Shown: positions 1-11,540, counted from the first letter of the stretch. The stretch: 64,000 nucleotides of DNA from Sepiola atlantica (GCA_963556195.1 OY744525.1:54452446-54516445); one strand, 5' to 3'. The notes: a model not told the origin generated them from the letters alone. Translations and numbers: made by a program.

Positions 1-468
1 GTTTTGTTTATATGTACGTGCAGCATCTTGCTTTAGATTGAGTTGTGGTTTGGCTTCGCACACACGTGCTCACACCTGACTGTTTGAGTTAGGGCACGAC
101 TGCACAGACTCGAAATTAATATGCACCAACAAAGTTTGATGCCAAAAATATGATTCAAACCAGTTGCAGAATTAACCATCTCATGATACGAGGTGTTATC
201 CTGTGCCAGAAGCCGCCAGGTTAAATGGAAGCCAAGGATACCACATTCTGTTTGTGATAAAAATCAGCCAACCTTGCAACTCTATGTTCCAGTGTTCCCT
301 ATGAATAAAAGTTGATTCACATTTTAGTGGAGATGTTTTTTTCATGGAAGATGGTGACCCTTTTCTTATTCAATTTCAGTCAGATGCGTCCAGGCACGGC
401 CAACTCTACAAAGTGACCTTCTTCATCCTGACTTTCTTCCAGACCAATCACCTCCAACTAAACTTCTA

Positions 469-711
469 TTAACATGCAGTTCTTGGAAAGAAGCTACTGA
501 AATAGGAAGGTTTATCATAACGAGGTATCTGAACAGCGAATTGATGGACACCACTAGAACAATGAGTCAAACGAGGTGAAACAGAGGAAGCAGGAAATAA
601 ATTTGATAATTCTGAAGAATACCTGTCATAATAGTTCTTATAGAAGAGACTGAAACTAGCAACATCACGTCTGTGAGAAAGGATGCAGGAAAGAAAGCAT
701 GGAGCAACCAA
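469..711 (-). pseudogene. LINE reverse transcriptase C-terminal remnant
   Basis: An 80-codon minus-strand reading resembles the far C-terminus of non-LTR retrotransposon reverse transcriptases. In order it shows a LSHRRDVASFSLFYKNYY block, a YSSELSNLFP block, and a PRYDKPSYFSSFFPRTA block. In the family these end the thumb/connection region with a 'hRR.vasl.lfy.yy' helix and a 'FFPRTA.LWN.LP' tail. The reading stops just before the expected Trp-Asn-Ser and no upstream reverse transcriptase core is visible, so this is a short dead fragment. Plus-strand sequence at about 370-470 may be its continuation, but it carries stops. Confidence 0.6.
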
Positions 712-1147
712 ATTACAGATACGCTTTAGAACCTTATCAAAGAACCCTCAAATGACACCATATATGAATTAGACATTCCAGTTCTGCCACTATCTTGACG
801 GAACACGTTTAGCGTGACACTATGACGTCACTCAAACACCAAGCCTTCAGTAAACGTGAATAAATGATATTTTAGAATTAATTTGCTCTTAATAATATTT
901 TCTCATTAATTTATATTGTATTTTGATGCTTTACAAAAATAAATATTCCGCGTCAAAGTTAATTTAATGAAAACATACCTGTACATAAAATTATTACAAA
1001 ATAGAAACACGGAAAAACACATTTGGAAGCATATTTGGACTTTTATCAAAATCGTCAAGTCAATCGGAAAGAGAGACGAGCAGGAGGGAAGTTATGGAAA
1101 ATGTTTATCAGGGTAGTACATCAGTAATTTGCTCATTACAAATCGTT

Positions 1148-1337
1148 CAAGGGAAATAACTCCTGAATATACCGAGTCGACAAATGAGAGTTACTTGGCA
1201 ACGGAAAGTTACTTATTTTTGTGTACTTCTTAATAGAAGAGTTCATTCTCTTGTTGCCAAGTAAGATTCAGGAAAGATAACTTGAAAATGTTTCAAGGGA
1301 AATAACTCCTAAATATCAAGTCGACAAATGAGAAGAA
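1148..1337. repeat. Imperfect direct repeat, about 146-bp period
   Basis: A block beginning CAAGGGAAATAACTCCT occurs at 1148 and again at 1294. Both are followed by an AAGTCGACAAATGAGA-like segment. Between them lie short inverted segments (GTTACTTGGCAACGG and GTTGCCAAGTAA). No coding is seen here. Confidence 0.6.
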
Positions 1338-1709
1338 TGAGTGCAAATCAACAGGATACAGAAAGTTACTTATCTGTAGATAAAATAAAGATAATCCAAC
1401 GATTTGTGTGGATATGAAATGTATTGGTTTTTACCTGAACTGATTGTGGAAGATTTAGTGGCACGGAAGAGAGTAAAGTTTTTCATTACATTGAACAGTT
1501 CTTTAACCTCGTATTAGAGGCACCATCATTAATCCATCATTTATTTTTTAACCACTTTCCAGGTTAATTAATTTTGGAAAATGGTTTCATTTTGAATAAT
1601 TGTTTAAAGCAAAAATTAACCCTCTGAGTGTAAATTAATAACAAAATAGCTCTGTTACCCTTTTTATAGCTATAAAATTCTCATGTCAGAATGATGCAAC
1701 AGACAGGCT

Positions 1710-2000
1710 AGAAAGCAATTGCACAGGCCTTCTATGCCACATGTTCTCATAATGATGTCTATAGAACTGAAGGAACTAATGAGTTTACATCATATCTGGC
1801 TGAACTGCATTAAGCAGCACATTTTCCAACAGAAATCAGACCCTGTTTGTACTGACTGTGAAACTACACCACAAACAGTTAAGTTCAGTTCTGGACATAT
1901 CTCATAGTTGACCCAGACATGATGCACACTCATGAGTTTCCTCAGTTCTATAGAGATACTTATGATAACATATGGCATTGAACGCCTGTGTAAATGCTCT
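1710..2000. repeat. Foldback element (inverted repeat)
   Basis: Two arms of roughly 95 bp (about 1710-1808 and 1905-2000) are imperfect reverse complements. Both contain TCTATAGAACTGA followed by an ATGAGT..ACATCAT segment and ...TCTGG. The spacer is about 95 bp. The two short opposing 62-codon readings in this stretch are mirror products of the palindrome and not genes. It resembles a MITE; no target duplication was identified. Confidence 0.65.
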
Positions 2001-2589
2001 ATGGGTATACCGTCTTGTCATCAATTGCAGATTTTCATCTCAAACTCTCTTTCTTTCTTCATTTTTATGGAAGTCGCTCCAGACAAGGCATGAAGCCACT
2101 TGATGTAAGGAGCCCAAAAAACAAAAGATGATTAACTTGCATAATAACGAAAAGGGGAGGAAGGTAGAATTACGTCTTTTAACTCAGAGGCAAAATACAA
2201 AAGGTTCAATTCAAGTATACTGAAAAGTGTATCCCTGTTTTATGATGAATAGATCAGCAGAGAAGCACAGAACCAATGAGAAAATAAAACCTACTCATGG
2301 CTTACTTAAGAAAAGAAATCTAAAAGATGATATGCAGATACAAATTCAGAAAGAATATATGAATCTGTTAGATAACGAAAGCTCCATCATTTTGTAGACT
2401 GAATGAGCGATAGAGATGGTGGAATTATTGACAGATGAGGGATAAAACATATGGCCGCAATAGATAAGTGGAAGTTAAGAATCTGACGTCACTTGCGAAA
2501 AAGTGAATTGTGACATCTGTTCGTGCCAACCATTGCCTCAATATGGGTAGGGTAGGGACGGTTCATGAGTTGTTGAATACTATATTTTA

Positions 2590-2656
2590 ACTTCTCTCTC
2601 TCCCTCTCTTTCATCAAATGAACACTTTTTGAATCTCTCTCTCTCTCTCTCTTGGG
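2590..2656. repeat. (CT)n-rich microsatellite
   Basis: Two CT-rich tracts (about 2590-2612 and 2634-2654) are separated by a short AT-rich spacer. The surrounding 2000-2860 region holds no recognised gene. Confidence 0.7.
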
Positions 2657-2861
2657 TCTCTGTAATCATATTGCTACTATGTCCTCATGTTAATAAATCC
2701 TCTATTTTAAAGAAGCCTTGTGTGTCTTGTGAACGACGATAACGGCATGTAGGGGTCCCACCAGCAACGGTGTGTATAATGAGTTATACACGTTTTAGGC
2801 AACATGAGTATGCAACAAACCCATTGGATTTCCAAGATTGTCTTGAATTGGAATAAATACA

Positions 2862-2967
2862 TTTTCATGTTGATACACCGGTTCTCGTTAGATCACCGAA
2901 GTTAAGCAACATTGAGCCTAATCAGTACCAGATGGGTGCCCATTTGGGAATACCAGGCGATGTTTAT
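2862..2967 (+). pseudogene. 5S rRNA-derived sequence (pseudogene or SINE3-type head)
   Basis: The stretch follows metazoan 5S rRNA from about its position 15 onward. It has TGATACACCGGTTCTCGT, then GATCACCGAAGTTAAGCAAC (internal box A), then GATGGGTGCCCATTTGGGAATACCAGG (the box C region, with two or three changes from GGTGACCGCCTGGG). The 5' end is eroded and a 1-2 base deletion lies near 2930. A functional 5S gene would keep the full 120 nt and a terminal T run, and neither is seen. It could be the Pol III head of a 5S-derived SINE, or a stray pseudogene next to the Penelope-like fragment downstream. Confidence 0.75.
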
Positions 2968-3392
2968 AGGACATCAACACCACCCTGCAAAAACCTAACG
3001 TTGTCATCTCCCCTAGATGGGATATACATGCGACTGGAGACCGCTTGCGAATTTGATACTCCCATGAAACTTATTCATGCTACTTTGAAATAACTGGGGT
3101 GATCGTTAAGTGTGTTTACATAGTTTTCAGCCAAGTCTAAAAATCGAATATTTTGGCCCAGTCCAAGAAAAGATTATGAAACGCAAAAAATGTTTGGGCG
3201 TCATAAAATATCTGCCCATGTACTTTTCCGTTGAGGACACCAGCAGCAGGAGTCGTGGTAATTTTCTACGCAATGTTGTTTTTGGTTTATGGGGCGTGGC
3301 TTGGCACCTACACTTTAAATAAGGCATGTTTTGATTTGGTAAACATGGGAGTGGTGTACGGATAGCCGCGACAAGGCCCTCTACCTGAATAA

Positions 3393-4391
3393 TTGGTAGG
3401 TGGTTCAGGTAGTGACTCTGTTTTTGTTTGTACATATGAAACTTATATCGAAAATATTTTCGTGGAATTAATGAAATTCGCTATGTCGGTTGAATTCAGT
3501 TTTAACGACAGTATGTACAAACAAATTGATGGGGTCCCTATGGGTTTCACTTTGGGGCCGGCATTGGCCAACATCTTTGTTGGTTTTCATGTAAAAGGTC
3601 TGCTATCTGGTTTTGAAAGACCAAACGTTTATTTCCGCCATGTTGACAACGCATTTTGCTTGTTCAACAATAAAATGGAAGCGGACGTTTTCTTCACGTC
3701 CCTCAACAATATCCATCCAGTTCTTTAGTTTACTTTGGATAATGAAGCCAATTCTTCACTTCCATTTCTGGATGTGTTAGTTAGTAAAGCTTCCTTCGTT
3801 TTTTAACTACAGCATACCGGAAACCAACTTTCACTCGTCTCTACACGAATTGGGACTCGTTTTGTCCCACAAAAAAGTTTAATGTAATTAACACCCTTAC
3901 TCATAGGGCCTTAATGATTTGTTCTCATAGCAAACTGGATGATGAAATCAAATTTATTATTAGACCCTCTGTAAAAATGGCTATCCATTAAACATTGTTG
4001 AATCTACTATCAAAAATAAAATTTCTAGTTTTTATAAAGATAAAAAAGGTTTCCGTTGATAGATGTTCTATTTACCTTCGCCCACCTTGGCTAGGTAACA
4101 TAAGTGATTGATTCGCCAAACATCAAACAACACAATCCCATAAAAATTAGTCAGGCAAATTACTTACCAAGTGATGTTTCACAAAATACATATGGTTCTT
4201 CCATCGCCGAACATCTCATAAATAACTGTTCCTGTGCCTCAAATTTCAGTGTTGACTTATTCTCCATTCTCAGTAAGTCACACTCTCCCTTTCATCTGAA
4301 GATTCTAGAAACTATTTACATAAAGTTTCTGAGACCTTCTCTTTGTAAACAAAAAGAAAATTTTCTCAGACTAAATGTAGTTTCTATTTGA
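3393..4391 (+). mobile_element. Penelope-like element remnant: RT palm fragment plus GIY-YIG-type end
   Basis: This is a 5'-truncated and frame-broken Penelope-like retroelement. From 3393 to 3728 an open stretch carries the RT block 'MYKQIDGVPMGFTLGPALANIF' and then 'VYFRHVDNAFCLFN', where the family's catalytic Y-x-D-D box reads HVDN, so one catalytic Asp is lost. After a stop at 3727 the reading continues with LPFLDVLV. In another frame (about 3810-3970) come RKPTFTRLYTNWDSF and THRALMICSHSKLDDE, all typical of the group. The 95-codon stretch 4104-4391 matches the end of the endonuclease domain (NNCSCASNFSVDLFSIL..., LKILETIYIKFLRPSLCKQ). The several stops and frame changes show it is dead. 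A CT-rich tail follows to about 4660. Confidence 0.85.
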
Positions 4392-4659
4392 TTCAAATAT
4401 TTTGTCCCCCTTTCCCTCGCTATAATACCCATAGCATATTTTTTTCTCTTAATTTTAACCTCGGTCTAGCTCTTTTGAGCGAGATTCAAAACGGGTCAGC
4501 TTGCCCTTTCATTCTCTTATCTTTAAATTTCATCATGTTTAAAAATAAATATGGTCTTTATTTAGCAATAATATATGTTTGACTATCCCTCTCTTTCAGT
4601 CTCTCTGTTTCATGCAAACACACATATCTTCTCTGACTCTCTCGCTCTTCCTTTCTCCC

Positions 4660-6220
4660 TCTCTCTTAAAAAAATCTCTTTTTTTAAAACTTGCTAAACA
4701 AGATAAACAATACAAAATAAATCTAAAACCATACGAATAATAACGAATGTGTGAATAGTTATTCATCTAATATGTAAAATTATCTTGTTGGATTTTCCAT
4801 GTTGGACCTAAATAGCAATGCATCTGACAAATCTATATTTGATTCTGACTATCGATTTCTTTTAATTCTTGCAGCATGTTCTTGACACTAAAAAGTGCAA
4901 ATCGCTTTAGTTTCTTTAAAGAAATAATTATTCTGCCAAGGTAGATTATTACAATGGAATAATTTTTAATAATAACTAAAAGGCATATTTTAAGTATGAT
5001 CCATTGTAACTGGGCTGGACAATTATTCAGTGTTTTTTTAAAATATAGCAACACGCATTCACTAACTCTATCCCAACGGATTCTCTTTTTATCAGAACAC
5101 ATCTGCCTTGTGTCTCCGTTATCACATGGGATGCACATATATCTTGTAGCAATCATAAACATTTACATTTATTTTCTCATGCGGACAAGCTAACCGCTGT
5201 CAGTATGATGCCCACTCCTTTTTACTTGCATTTTGCTGTAAAATTATCAAACGTTGTTATGGGAACAGTCTTTTGAGTTTGTTTAACCCTTTTTATGTTC
5301 TGATTCCCACGTGAAAACTACTTTAGTAAACTTCTCGTGTTAAATGTCTATTGAGAAAGATGTTCTGTCTATTTAAACAGGCCTAATAATTTTAATACAT
5401 CCTCTTGTTCCTTTGGTGTTGAAAATTAAACTATCTGCTTCTGGTTTCAAACCATTAGCTATGAGTGGGTCGTACAGGAATGTTAGCTCTGTCACTGCAA
5501 TTTTACATTTTTCTTTGTTGAAACTTATGTAGTTATTTTGCCGATATCAAGCACTTTTTCTTACTATATGTAAACCTACTTTTAAGTCAGTTTCCCACAT
5601 CACTGTTGCCCATGAAAGTTTCTGTTCTGCATACCATTGTAGAGGAACAATGGATAATGACACCGGTTGCTAAGGACACCAGTGGGTTATTTCCCCTTTG
5701 GACAGTGAGACCCAGACTACAAAACGATAGGGAAGGGTATTAGCCATGTTAGACAAGAATCAACATGGTTGAATATGAAAGAACTCTGTCTTAGATTCGA
5801 AACATACCATGTATGGTAGAGACCACTACCCATCCCTTTAAGATGACAGCAGAACTGCAATTCTAAATTTAAACATGTTCCCACTCCGTTTAAATAGTTT
5901 CATTAACTAAGATACGATTACACATATTACAATAAATGGAATGTAGAAAAACTTTTTAATGCAAAAACCAAATAATTCCAAAATATTTGAAACCTGTGTT
6001 TCTACTGCAAAAAATCAATTTAAAAAGATAGCAATAAATAAAAAGATTAATGTTTTTCTAAATTTGACAAATATGACCTCATACAACAGGGAACATTTGC
6101 CTAAAACAAAAAAATAAATGTAAATGAAAGGTGCATCTGTCTATTGGTTGGATAATTACTTTTAGGCTTTCAGATCAAGCACACAAATAATTTTTCAGAG
6201 TTGATTTTATATAAAAGTTA
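4660..6220. other. Non-coding stretch
   Basis: AT-rich sequence with short opposing readings only (for example 4833-5162) and no recognised protein motif. No clear repeat structure was identified in it. Confidence 0.4.
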
Positions 6221-6224
6221 AAAC

Positions 6225-6569
6225 TTTAATATAATGTTGGTAAAAGGAATAAAAATACATGTTTAACAAAAATTTCTTGCATGTGTTTAGGTGAAAGTAG
6301 AGCTACACATTTAAAAAAATTTCTGCAATGTATTTTCGTATGTGAATCATATTGGAATTCTCTAAAAGGAAAGAGACATTTCATAATCCTCAAACAATGG
6401 AAGTTCTGAGTCAATGACCACATATGAAAATTATTTATTTGATTTCCCTAAAAAGTATACCACATATTTTTCATAGAAAAAGACTCGCTCATGTATGTTT
6501 TTCTATGTAACTCAACAAATTTAATCTTAATGTTAAATACATATCAAACGTCTTTCTGATCATTTTCTC
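6225..6569 (-). pseudogene. Decayed C2H2 fingers: 3' half of zinc-finger gene 1 beyond the LINE insertion
   Basis: Reading the minus strand from 6569 in one constant frame gives a degenerate finger series. It begins EK, then six altered residues, then DMYLTLRLNLLSYIEKHT, which fits EKPYSC..CDMSFTLKSNLLSHIEKHT. It is followed by KICGILFREIK and, later, LLENSNMIHIRKYIAE. Most Cys codons are mutated and there are about seven stops, but the frame holds over about 240 bp. The series starts exactly where the LINE fragment ends, at the Glu-Lys of a linker. It is therefore read as the downstream part of the array at 7149-8051, orphaned by the insertion. Confidence 0.7.
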
Positions 6570-7166
6570 TAAAAAAATAAAGATTTGAATGAAAGAACAA
6601 ATGGTGACAATATCTCATGCTGGAAACATCACAATCATCAATTCGTGGATCTAACAAAGATGATGTAAATGACACCCAGGATTGTATCAGAGACAAGACC
6701 ATAATAAAATGTAGAAATAAAGGATAGTTTCTGGATAATTGGCGAATCTACATTATAATTATGATATTGATATACGAATAGGATTAAGCTTCGAACTTCG
6801 TGTAGGTATAAAAAAGTGTTTGCTTTCTGAATTAGGGACACTGACTTCAACTAGAGTTGTTACTTTCTCCTTCTTGTCTCATATCACTATGTCAGGTTTA
6901 ACAACTCCGTTTTCTATGTATATAGCTGTAAGTATTGCATAGTAATAGTAGATTGTGTATGACTTATTTCCAACAGTTCTTTCTGGTATATGTCCCCAGG
7001 ACTTACTTCTACACTGGATACTCACTTTTTACAGATGGTCCAGTGGAGATATTTACATACTCCATTGTGTCGCATTGTATAGTAGCCGTTCTTAAGCATA
7101 ACCTTACAACTCTCTACTTCTGTGTGGCAGAACCTGCACTTGTTGTCATTACTGAGACAACTCATT
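6570..7166 (-). mobile_element. RLE-type LINE fragment inserted in zinc-finger linker
   Basis: A 5'-truncated fragment of a non-LTR retrotransposon with a restriction-like endonuclease (R2/R4/NeSL-like architecture). Minus-strand reading from 7166: NDNKCRFCHTEVES, then CKVMLKNGYYTMRHNGVCKYLHWTIC. This matches the better copy at 39.9 kb, but the 'PTHLMSG' part of the C-C-H-C knuckle is deleted. In another frame comes KPDIVI, a stop in place of Trp, then KVTTLVEVSVPNS: the K-P-D...E catalytic signature of this endonuclease type. The upstream boundary falls in the Gly codon of a finger linker; the downstream boundary is followed at once by GAGAAA, the Glu-Lys of the linker. No target duplication is visible. 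Confidence 0.8.
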
Positions 7167-8051
7167 TCCGGTGTGTGTTTGGACGTGCTTTGACAAGTAT
7201 GATTTCCTTGAAAAAGAAGTACCACATACTTCACAAGAATATGGTTTCTCTTTGGTGTGTTTCCGGATGTGTGCTGTCAAATTTGATTTTCTTGAAAATG
7301 AACAGTCACATACTTCACAAGAATATGGTTTTTCTCCAGTGTGTATTCTGATGTGTTCTGACAAGTGTCCTTTTCTTGAAAAAGAAGAGCCACATACTTC
7401 ACAAGAATATGGTTTCTCTCCTCCAGTATGTATTCGCATGTGTGCCAACAAAGTTGATTTTTGAATAAAAGAACAGTCGCAGACTTCACAAGAATATGGT
7501 TTTTCTCCAGTGTGTATACTCATATGTCTGTTTAAATCTGATTTCTGTGTAAAGCTATGATGGCAGACATCACAAGAATATGGCTTCTCACCAGTATGTG
7601 TTCGCATGTGTATCAACATATTTGCTTTCATTGAAAAAGATGCTTCACATATTTCACAAGAATATGGCCTCTCCCCAGTATGTGTTCGCATGTGCACGGA
7701 CAGATTTGGTCTTGTTGAAAAAGATGATGCACAGACATCACAAGAATATGGCTTTTCTCCAGTATGTGTTCGCAGGTGCACCAGCACAGCTGATTTTGTT
7801 GAAAAAGATGATGCACATACTTCACAAGAATATGGTTTCTCTCCTGTATGTCTTCGCATATGCACTAACAAATTGGATTTCAATGAAAATGAAGAGCCAC
7901 ACATATCACAGGAATAGGGTTTCTCTCCGGTATGTGTTCGTATGTGAACTAATAACAGTGACTTGGAAGGACAAGAACAGCTACATACTTCACAAGTGTA
8001 TGTTTTTTCTATAGCAATTGTTTGTGCATTTTGTTTCCTGTTGGTATTCAT
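7149..8051 (-). CDS. C2H2 zinc-finger protein, 10 fingers (gene 1)
   Basis: A 300-residue protein made almost wholly of tandem Kruppel-type fingers, expected to bind DNA in the nucleus. Residues about 18-298 hold ten C-x2-C-x12-H-x3-H units joined by TGEKP linkers. One linker has an extra Gly (HTGGEKP, between fingers 7 and 8), shared with gene 2. Helix residues -1,2,3,6 run SSLV, LSNV, TSAV, TPNV, MANI, QSDR, QSTA, RGHE, RSNA, RSYK. No KRAB, BTB or other partner domain is in the exon. The last five residues (NELSQ) and the stop come from or next to a LINE inserted in the linker after finger 10. Upstream, an in-frame MNLK start like gene 2's is cut off by a stop, so ATG 8051 is the first usable start in this exon. 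A CTATGCAG acceptor-like site lies about 90 bp upstream of the ATG. Likely truncated relative to its ancestor, but it may still be expressed. Confidence 0.8.
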   Translation of the reverse strand: MNTNRKQNAQTIAIEKTYTCEVCSCSCPSKSLLLVHIRTHTGEKPYSCDMCGSSFSLKSNLLVHMRRHTGEKPYSCEVCASSFSTKSAVLVHLRTHTGEKPYSCDVCASSFSTRPNLSVHMRTHTGERPYSCEICEASFSMKANMLIHMRTHTGEKPYSCDVCHHSFTQKSDLNRHMSIHTGEKPYSCEVCDCSFIQKSTLLAHMRIHTGGEKPYSCEVCGSSFSRKGHLSEHIRIHTGEKPYSCEVCDCSFSRKSNLTAHIRKHTKEKPYSCEVCGTSFSRKSYLSKHVQTHTGNELSQ

Positions 8052-8770
8052 CGAAAAATAAGTAAATTAATTATCTTCAACATGGGTTTTCAAGTTCATT
8101 TTTCAAATTGAAATATTAAATAGGTCCATACAAAACTGTTTCTGCATAGATTTAAATTTCCCTTACTATATGCACGAACCAAAACTAAAATATTTAAAGA
8201 CTTAATTCTTTCAATTGTATTTAGTAAATGCTTAAAATATATTATAAGCTGATATATTTTACTTGGATGTATTAAATAATCTATAGTTATATGGCAAATG
8301 TGCTTTCTGTCTGCCCGTGTGTTTCTGCTAACTTTATTAAATTTGAAAATCTTTCAACCATAAATTACACAACGTAAATAGATATTAAAATGAGAAAATT
8401 GATTATTTTAAATTTGATAAGGACATACCTTTAATCAGGTGAGCTCTATTTTCACTTTTTGATTGATTTAAAGTATTTCGGGGTTATCCTTCTGCCTATA
8501 AATAAGTGTTTTCCTTTTGATTCAAATGAAATTTCAACTATAAGTAAAAGACACTGTTATATAAATAACACTTGAGAAAATCACCTCATTGTAAAAACCC
8601 AATGAGAGCATATTTTCTAACACCATAATTTCAGTCAAGTAATCTGTGTTCCTACGTTTTACTATAACAATATGTGTTTTTACTATTTTGAAGTATTTTA
8701 GTGCCTACTTTTTATGAACTAATCCTAAAGTAAGTATTCAAGCTTGTCAAATTTATTTAAGGTTGTAAAT

Positions 8771-8775
8771 GTATA

Positions 8776-8869
<94 letters not shown>

Positions 8870-8904
8870 AATATATATATATATAAATATATATATATAT
8901 AAAT

Positions 8905-8946
<42 letters not shown>
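8771..8946. repeat. Interrupted (TA)n microsatellite
   Basis: About 175 bp of TA dinucleotides broken at intervals by AAATA, which gives a higher-order pattern of roughly 18-24 bp. The short reading of Tyr/Ile through it is spurious. Confidence 0.95.
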
Positions 8947-8950
<4 letters not shown>

Positions 8951-8979
8951 AAAGTGTCCTTTAATTTATAAGACTTATC

Positions 8980-9250
8980 TATTTGTAAAAATATTACACA
9001 AAAATTGACGTTTGGATAAAACATTTGCTATTCAGTGTGTGTTGGATTATGTAGTACGAAAGGCATGTGACTGCGTGTATTTTTGTGTCTGTTACATTCA
9101 GGCTGGTCTTAGAAATGTGTAATTTGGTAGGTAGAAATTATAGTCCACTAATGCAGATTGTCCTGAACTTATATATGTCCATCATTGTTATTCAAATCCA
9201 ATAATATATTCGAATGCTTATTGCTGTTCAAGAATCTGCAAATACAAAAT
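8980..9250 (-). other. Upstream block conserved with gene 2 (possible 5' UTR exon)
   Basis: This block is recognisably similar to 27290-27505, which lies at a comparable distance upstream of zinc-finger gene 2. Both have 'GTGTCTG..ACAT', 'AAT-TTGGTAGG', 'CAGATTGT' and a shared end that, on the minus strand, reads TTTGCAGATTCT, which fits a 3' splice site. The two copies are diverged and hold no shared open frame. It is best described as a duplicated flank that could carry a non-coding 5' exon. Confidence 0.45.
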
Positions 9251-9259
9251 AAAATTTAT

Positions 9260-11540
9260 ACATTTCAATAAAAGTATATTAATTTTTACATCATAAATGT
9301 TCTTCAGCAAACAAAATTATTTTTATTACGATTTAGATCAGACATTGCCAAGGTTTTTACAAAAGGGCCAGATAAGCAATATGTTTAAGCTTTGCGGGTT
9401 AAGAGGCAAAATGGAAGTTATCATGTATTAAAAACTATACAAATTTTTAATTAAAAATCAAATGCATAAATGTTGTAATACTGGTTGATTAATTAATAAA
9501 TTAATAAATGCTTTTTTCCCAAATAATGTTAAATTAAAATATCCACAAATCCTTCATTTATTAATAAATCCGAAATCATTTTTTTTTCAATATTTGTCTA
9601 CAAAAGAAACAAATTATTTTTTCAGATACTTTTAGAACATCTTCTGTTGATGATAATCATAATCTCACAAGAAAACTAACATTTTCCAAGGTATGTAATA
9701 TCTCTTCTACTGTCATTGATTTTTGGTGTATACTATAAACGATATTTTTTCATAAAATTTGGGACTGTTTTTATTAACATTGTAAATTTTGTTAAAATTT
9801 AAAAGATGTTTAACTTCAATTTCTATGGAAATACATAATAAAATAACTGAATTAACTTCCTTGAATTTGTTCCTTGATTTTAGTTGCTTTATTTTCGTTG
9901 TAATACACATTTTTCTAGTGTCAAGAGGAAAAACTATAGTGTGCTGGAGAATAAAATTTAACTTTAAATTTTGAAATTTTAATTTAACTTTTATTTGAAA
10001 TTATTTTATTTTTTATTAAGGAAATCAACATTATGAAAGAATCTTAATTCTCAAATTGTATAATACTCTTTGATGTTTTTATTTTCATTTAAATGATTGT
10101 GAAAACAATAGGGTCACTATTTGTAATTTAAAGTATTAGTAGATTATAATTTTTAGAATAATTAAAACAAACATTTTGGTAAATTTGAGCATTTAAAATA
10201 TTTCAAATGAATGTTGGTTTTGAAATTGAAATTAGTGATGAAATGATCCACAGTTTAATTGTTGAAGTATTAGCAAAGTAATTATTTTAAGGAATTCAAA
10301 CAAAAACCAAAGTTTGAAAAATTCTCAAGTTTAATAATTCTTACTATGCTTTTTTTTACTAAATTACCGTGAAAATTATTTGGAGACAATTGCAACTTTA
10401 TTTAAAAAATATTAGCAAATTAACATTTTAAAAATAATTCTAATAATTCAAATATAATTTTTAGTAAATTCTTAAAAATAATAATTCTTTATTTTAAATT
10501 TTAAATTATTGCAGAAATAAATGAGTATACTATCAAAGATGTTAATAATAAATAATAGCAAAAAGGTGCAATTAACATCTATATGCCACTATGAGTGGTA
10601 CAATTAGACAGAGGAATCAGAGTTATGTTATTGCAGAGAAATTTTATCGAGCCCAATATAAAAACAATCAATCCTGTTTTCAGCAGAAAATATAATATAT
10701 GGATTTGGTCAATTTTCACAATTTTAGAGTAAATGAATGAAATCCCCTCACATTCTTGTATTATTCTTTAGAGTTGCAATAAAAGAGAATATTTCCTTCA
10801 TGGTGTTATATACTGTGTATGGTTGTGAGAGAGTGGGGAACATAGAGATAACAGTGTATCCTCTTGCCTGAAGATGTTCTAACTTGTCTTTCAGGTGAAT
10901 GAAAATTGATGGGCAGTTTGCTTGGTGCTGATCAAGTGGAGTAGGAAAGCAGAGTCAGTGGTCACCTTGTCTGTCCAAAAGAAGAATGAAGTTTTAGGTG
11001 CGGCCCTCTTGGTGTTAGTTGAGGAATAGAGAGGTGGATTGATGTTTTGCAGCTGTTCTTTTAGTCAAGGAAACTGAACCATGTTTGAAACAAGATCATT
11101 TTATTAGGGAAAGTCGGATCATTTGAAACAATTTTCATGCTAATCCCTTTATCATAAGAGGATCTGTCATTGTTTTCTTAATCTAATGATCTAGAGCTAT
11201 TTATTCAAGGACCGGAAGAGACACACGGAGCTCCTACACAAAGAGACGTTTTGTTATTTTTCTTTTTGTCTTATTTGGATGTTTTGGTAGTTAATGGGTA
11301 TATGTAGAAGGTTGTAGGCATTGGCATTTGTTTTATGTTTATAATTATTAGTGCATACTAAAGTGTTTAAACTGGTGATACCAGATCAGGCTGCCCTGTG
11401 GCTCCCTGAGACGAAATTCACCTACATTGACGTTTTTTGTTTTTCTTCTTTTTTTTTTTTTTTTTTTGTAAAACTTAATTATGTTCTACAAAACCAAAAA
11501 CAAAAACAACAGCCCCTCTCCCTTTCTCCCTCCCCTTTTT
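9260..11540. other. Non-coding AT-rich stretch
   Basis: Very AT-rich, especially 9300-10560. No repeat, RNA gene or protein motif was recognised. 10780-11100 is less AT-rich but shows no convincing coding frame. A poly-T tract lies at 11448-11467. Confidence 0.4.

Noticed and set aside
2500..2800. Solo LTR of a Gypsy-type element
   Set aside because: AATAAA-like and CT-rich features are suggestive, but no matching second LTR or clear TG..CA ends were found.
7171..8014. Plus-strand frames of 60-144 codons across zinc-finger gene 1 (and similar ones across genes 2 and 3)
   Set aside because: Periodic antisense shadows of the finger array; no independent motif.
8753..8950. Tyr/Ile-repeat frame
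   Set aside because: Translation of (TA)n.
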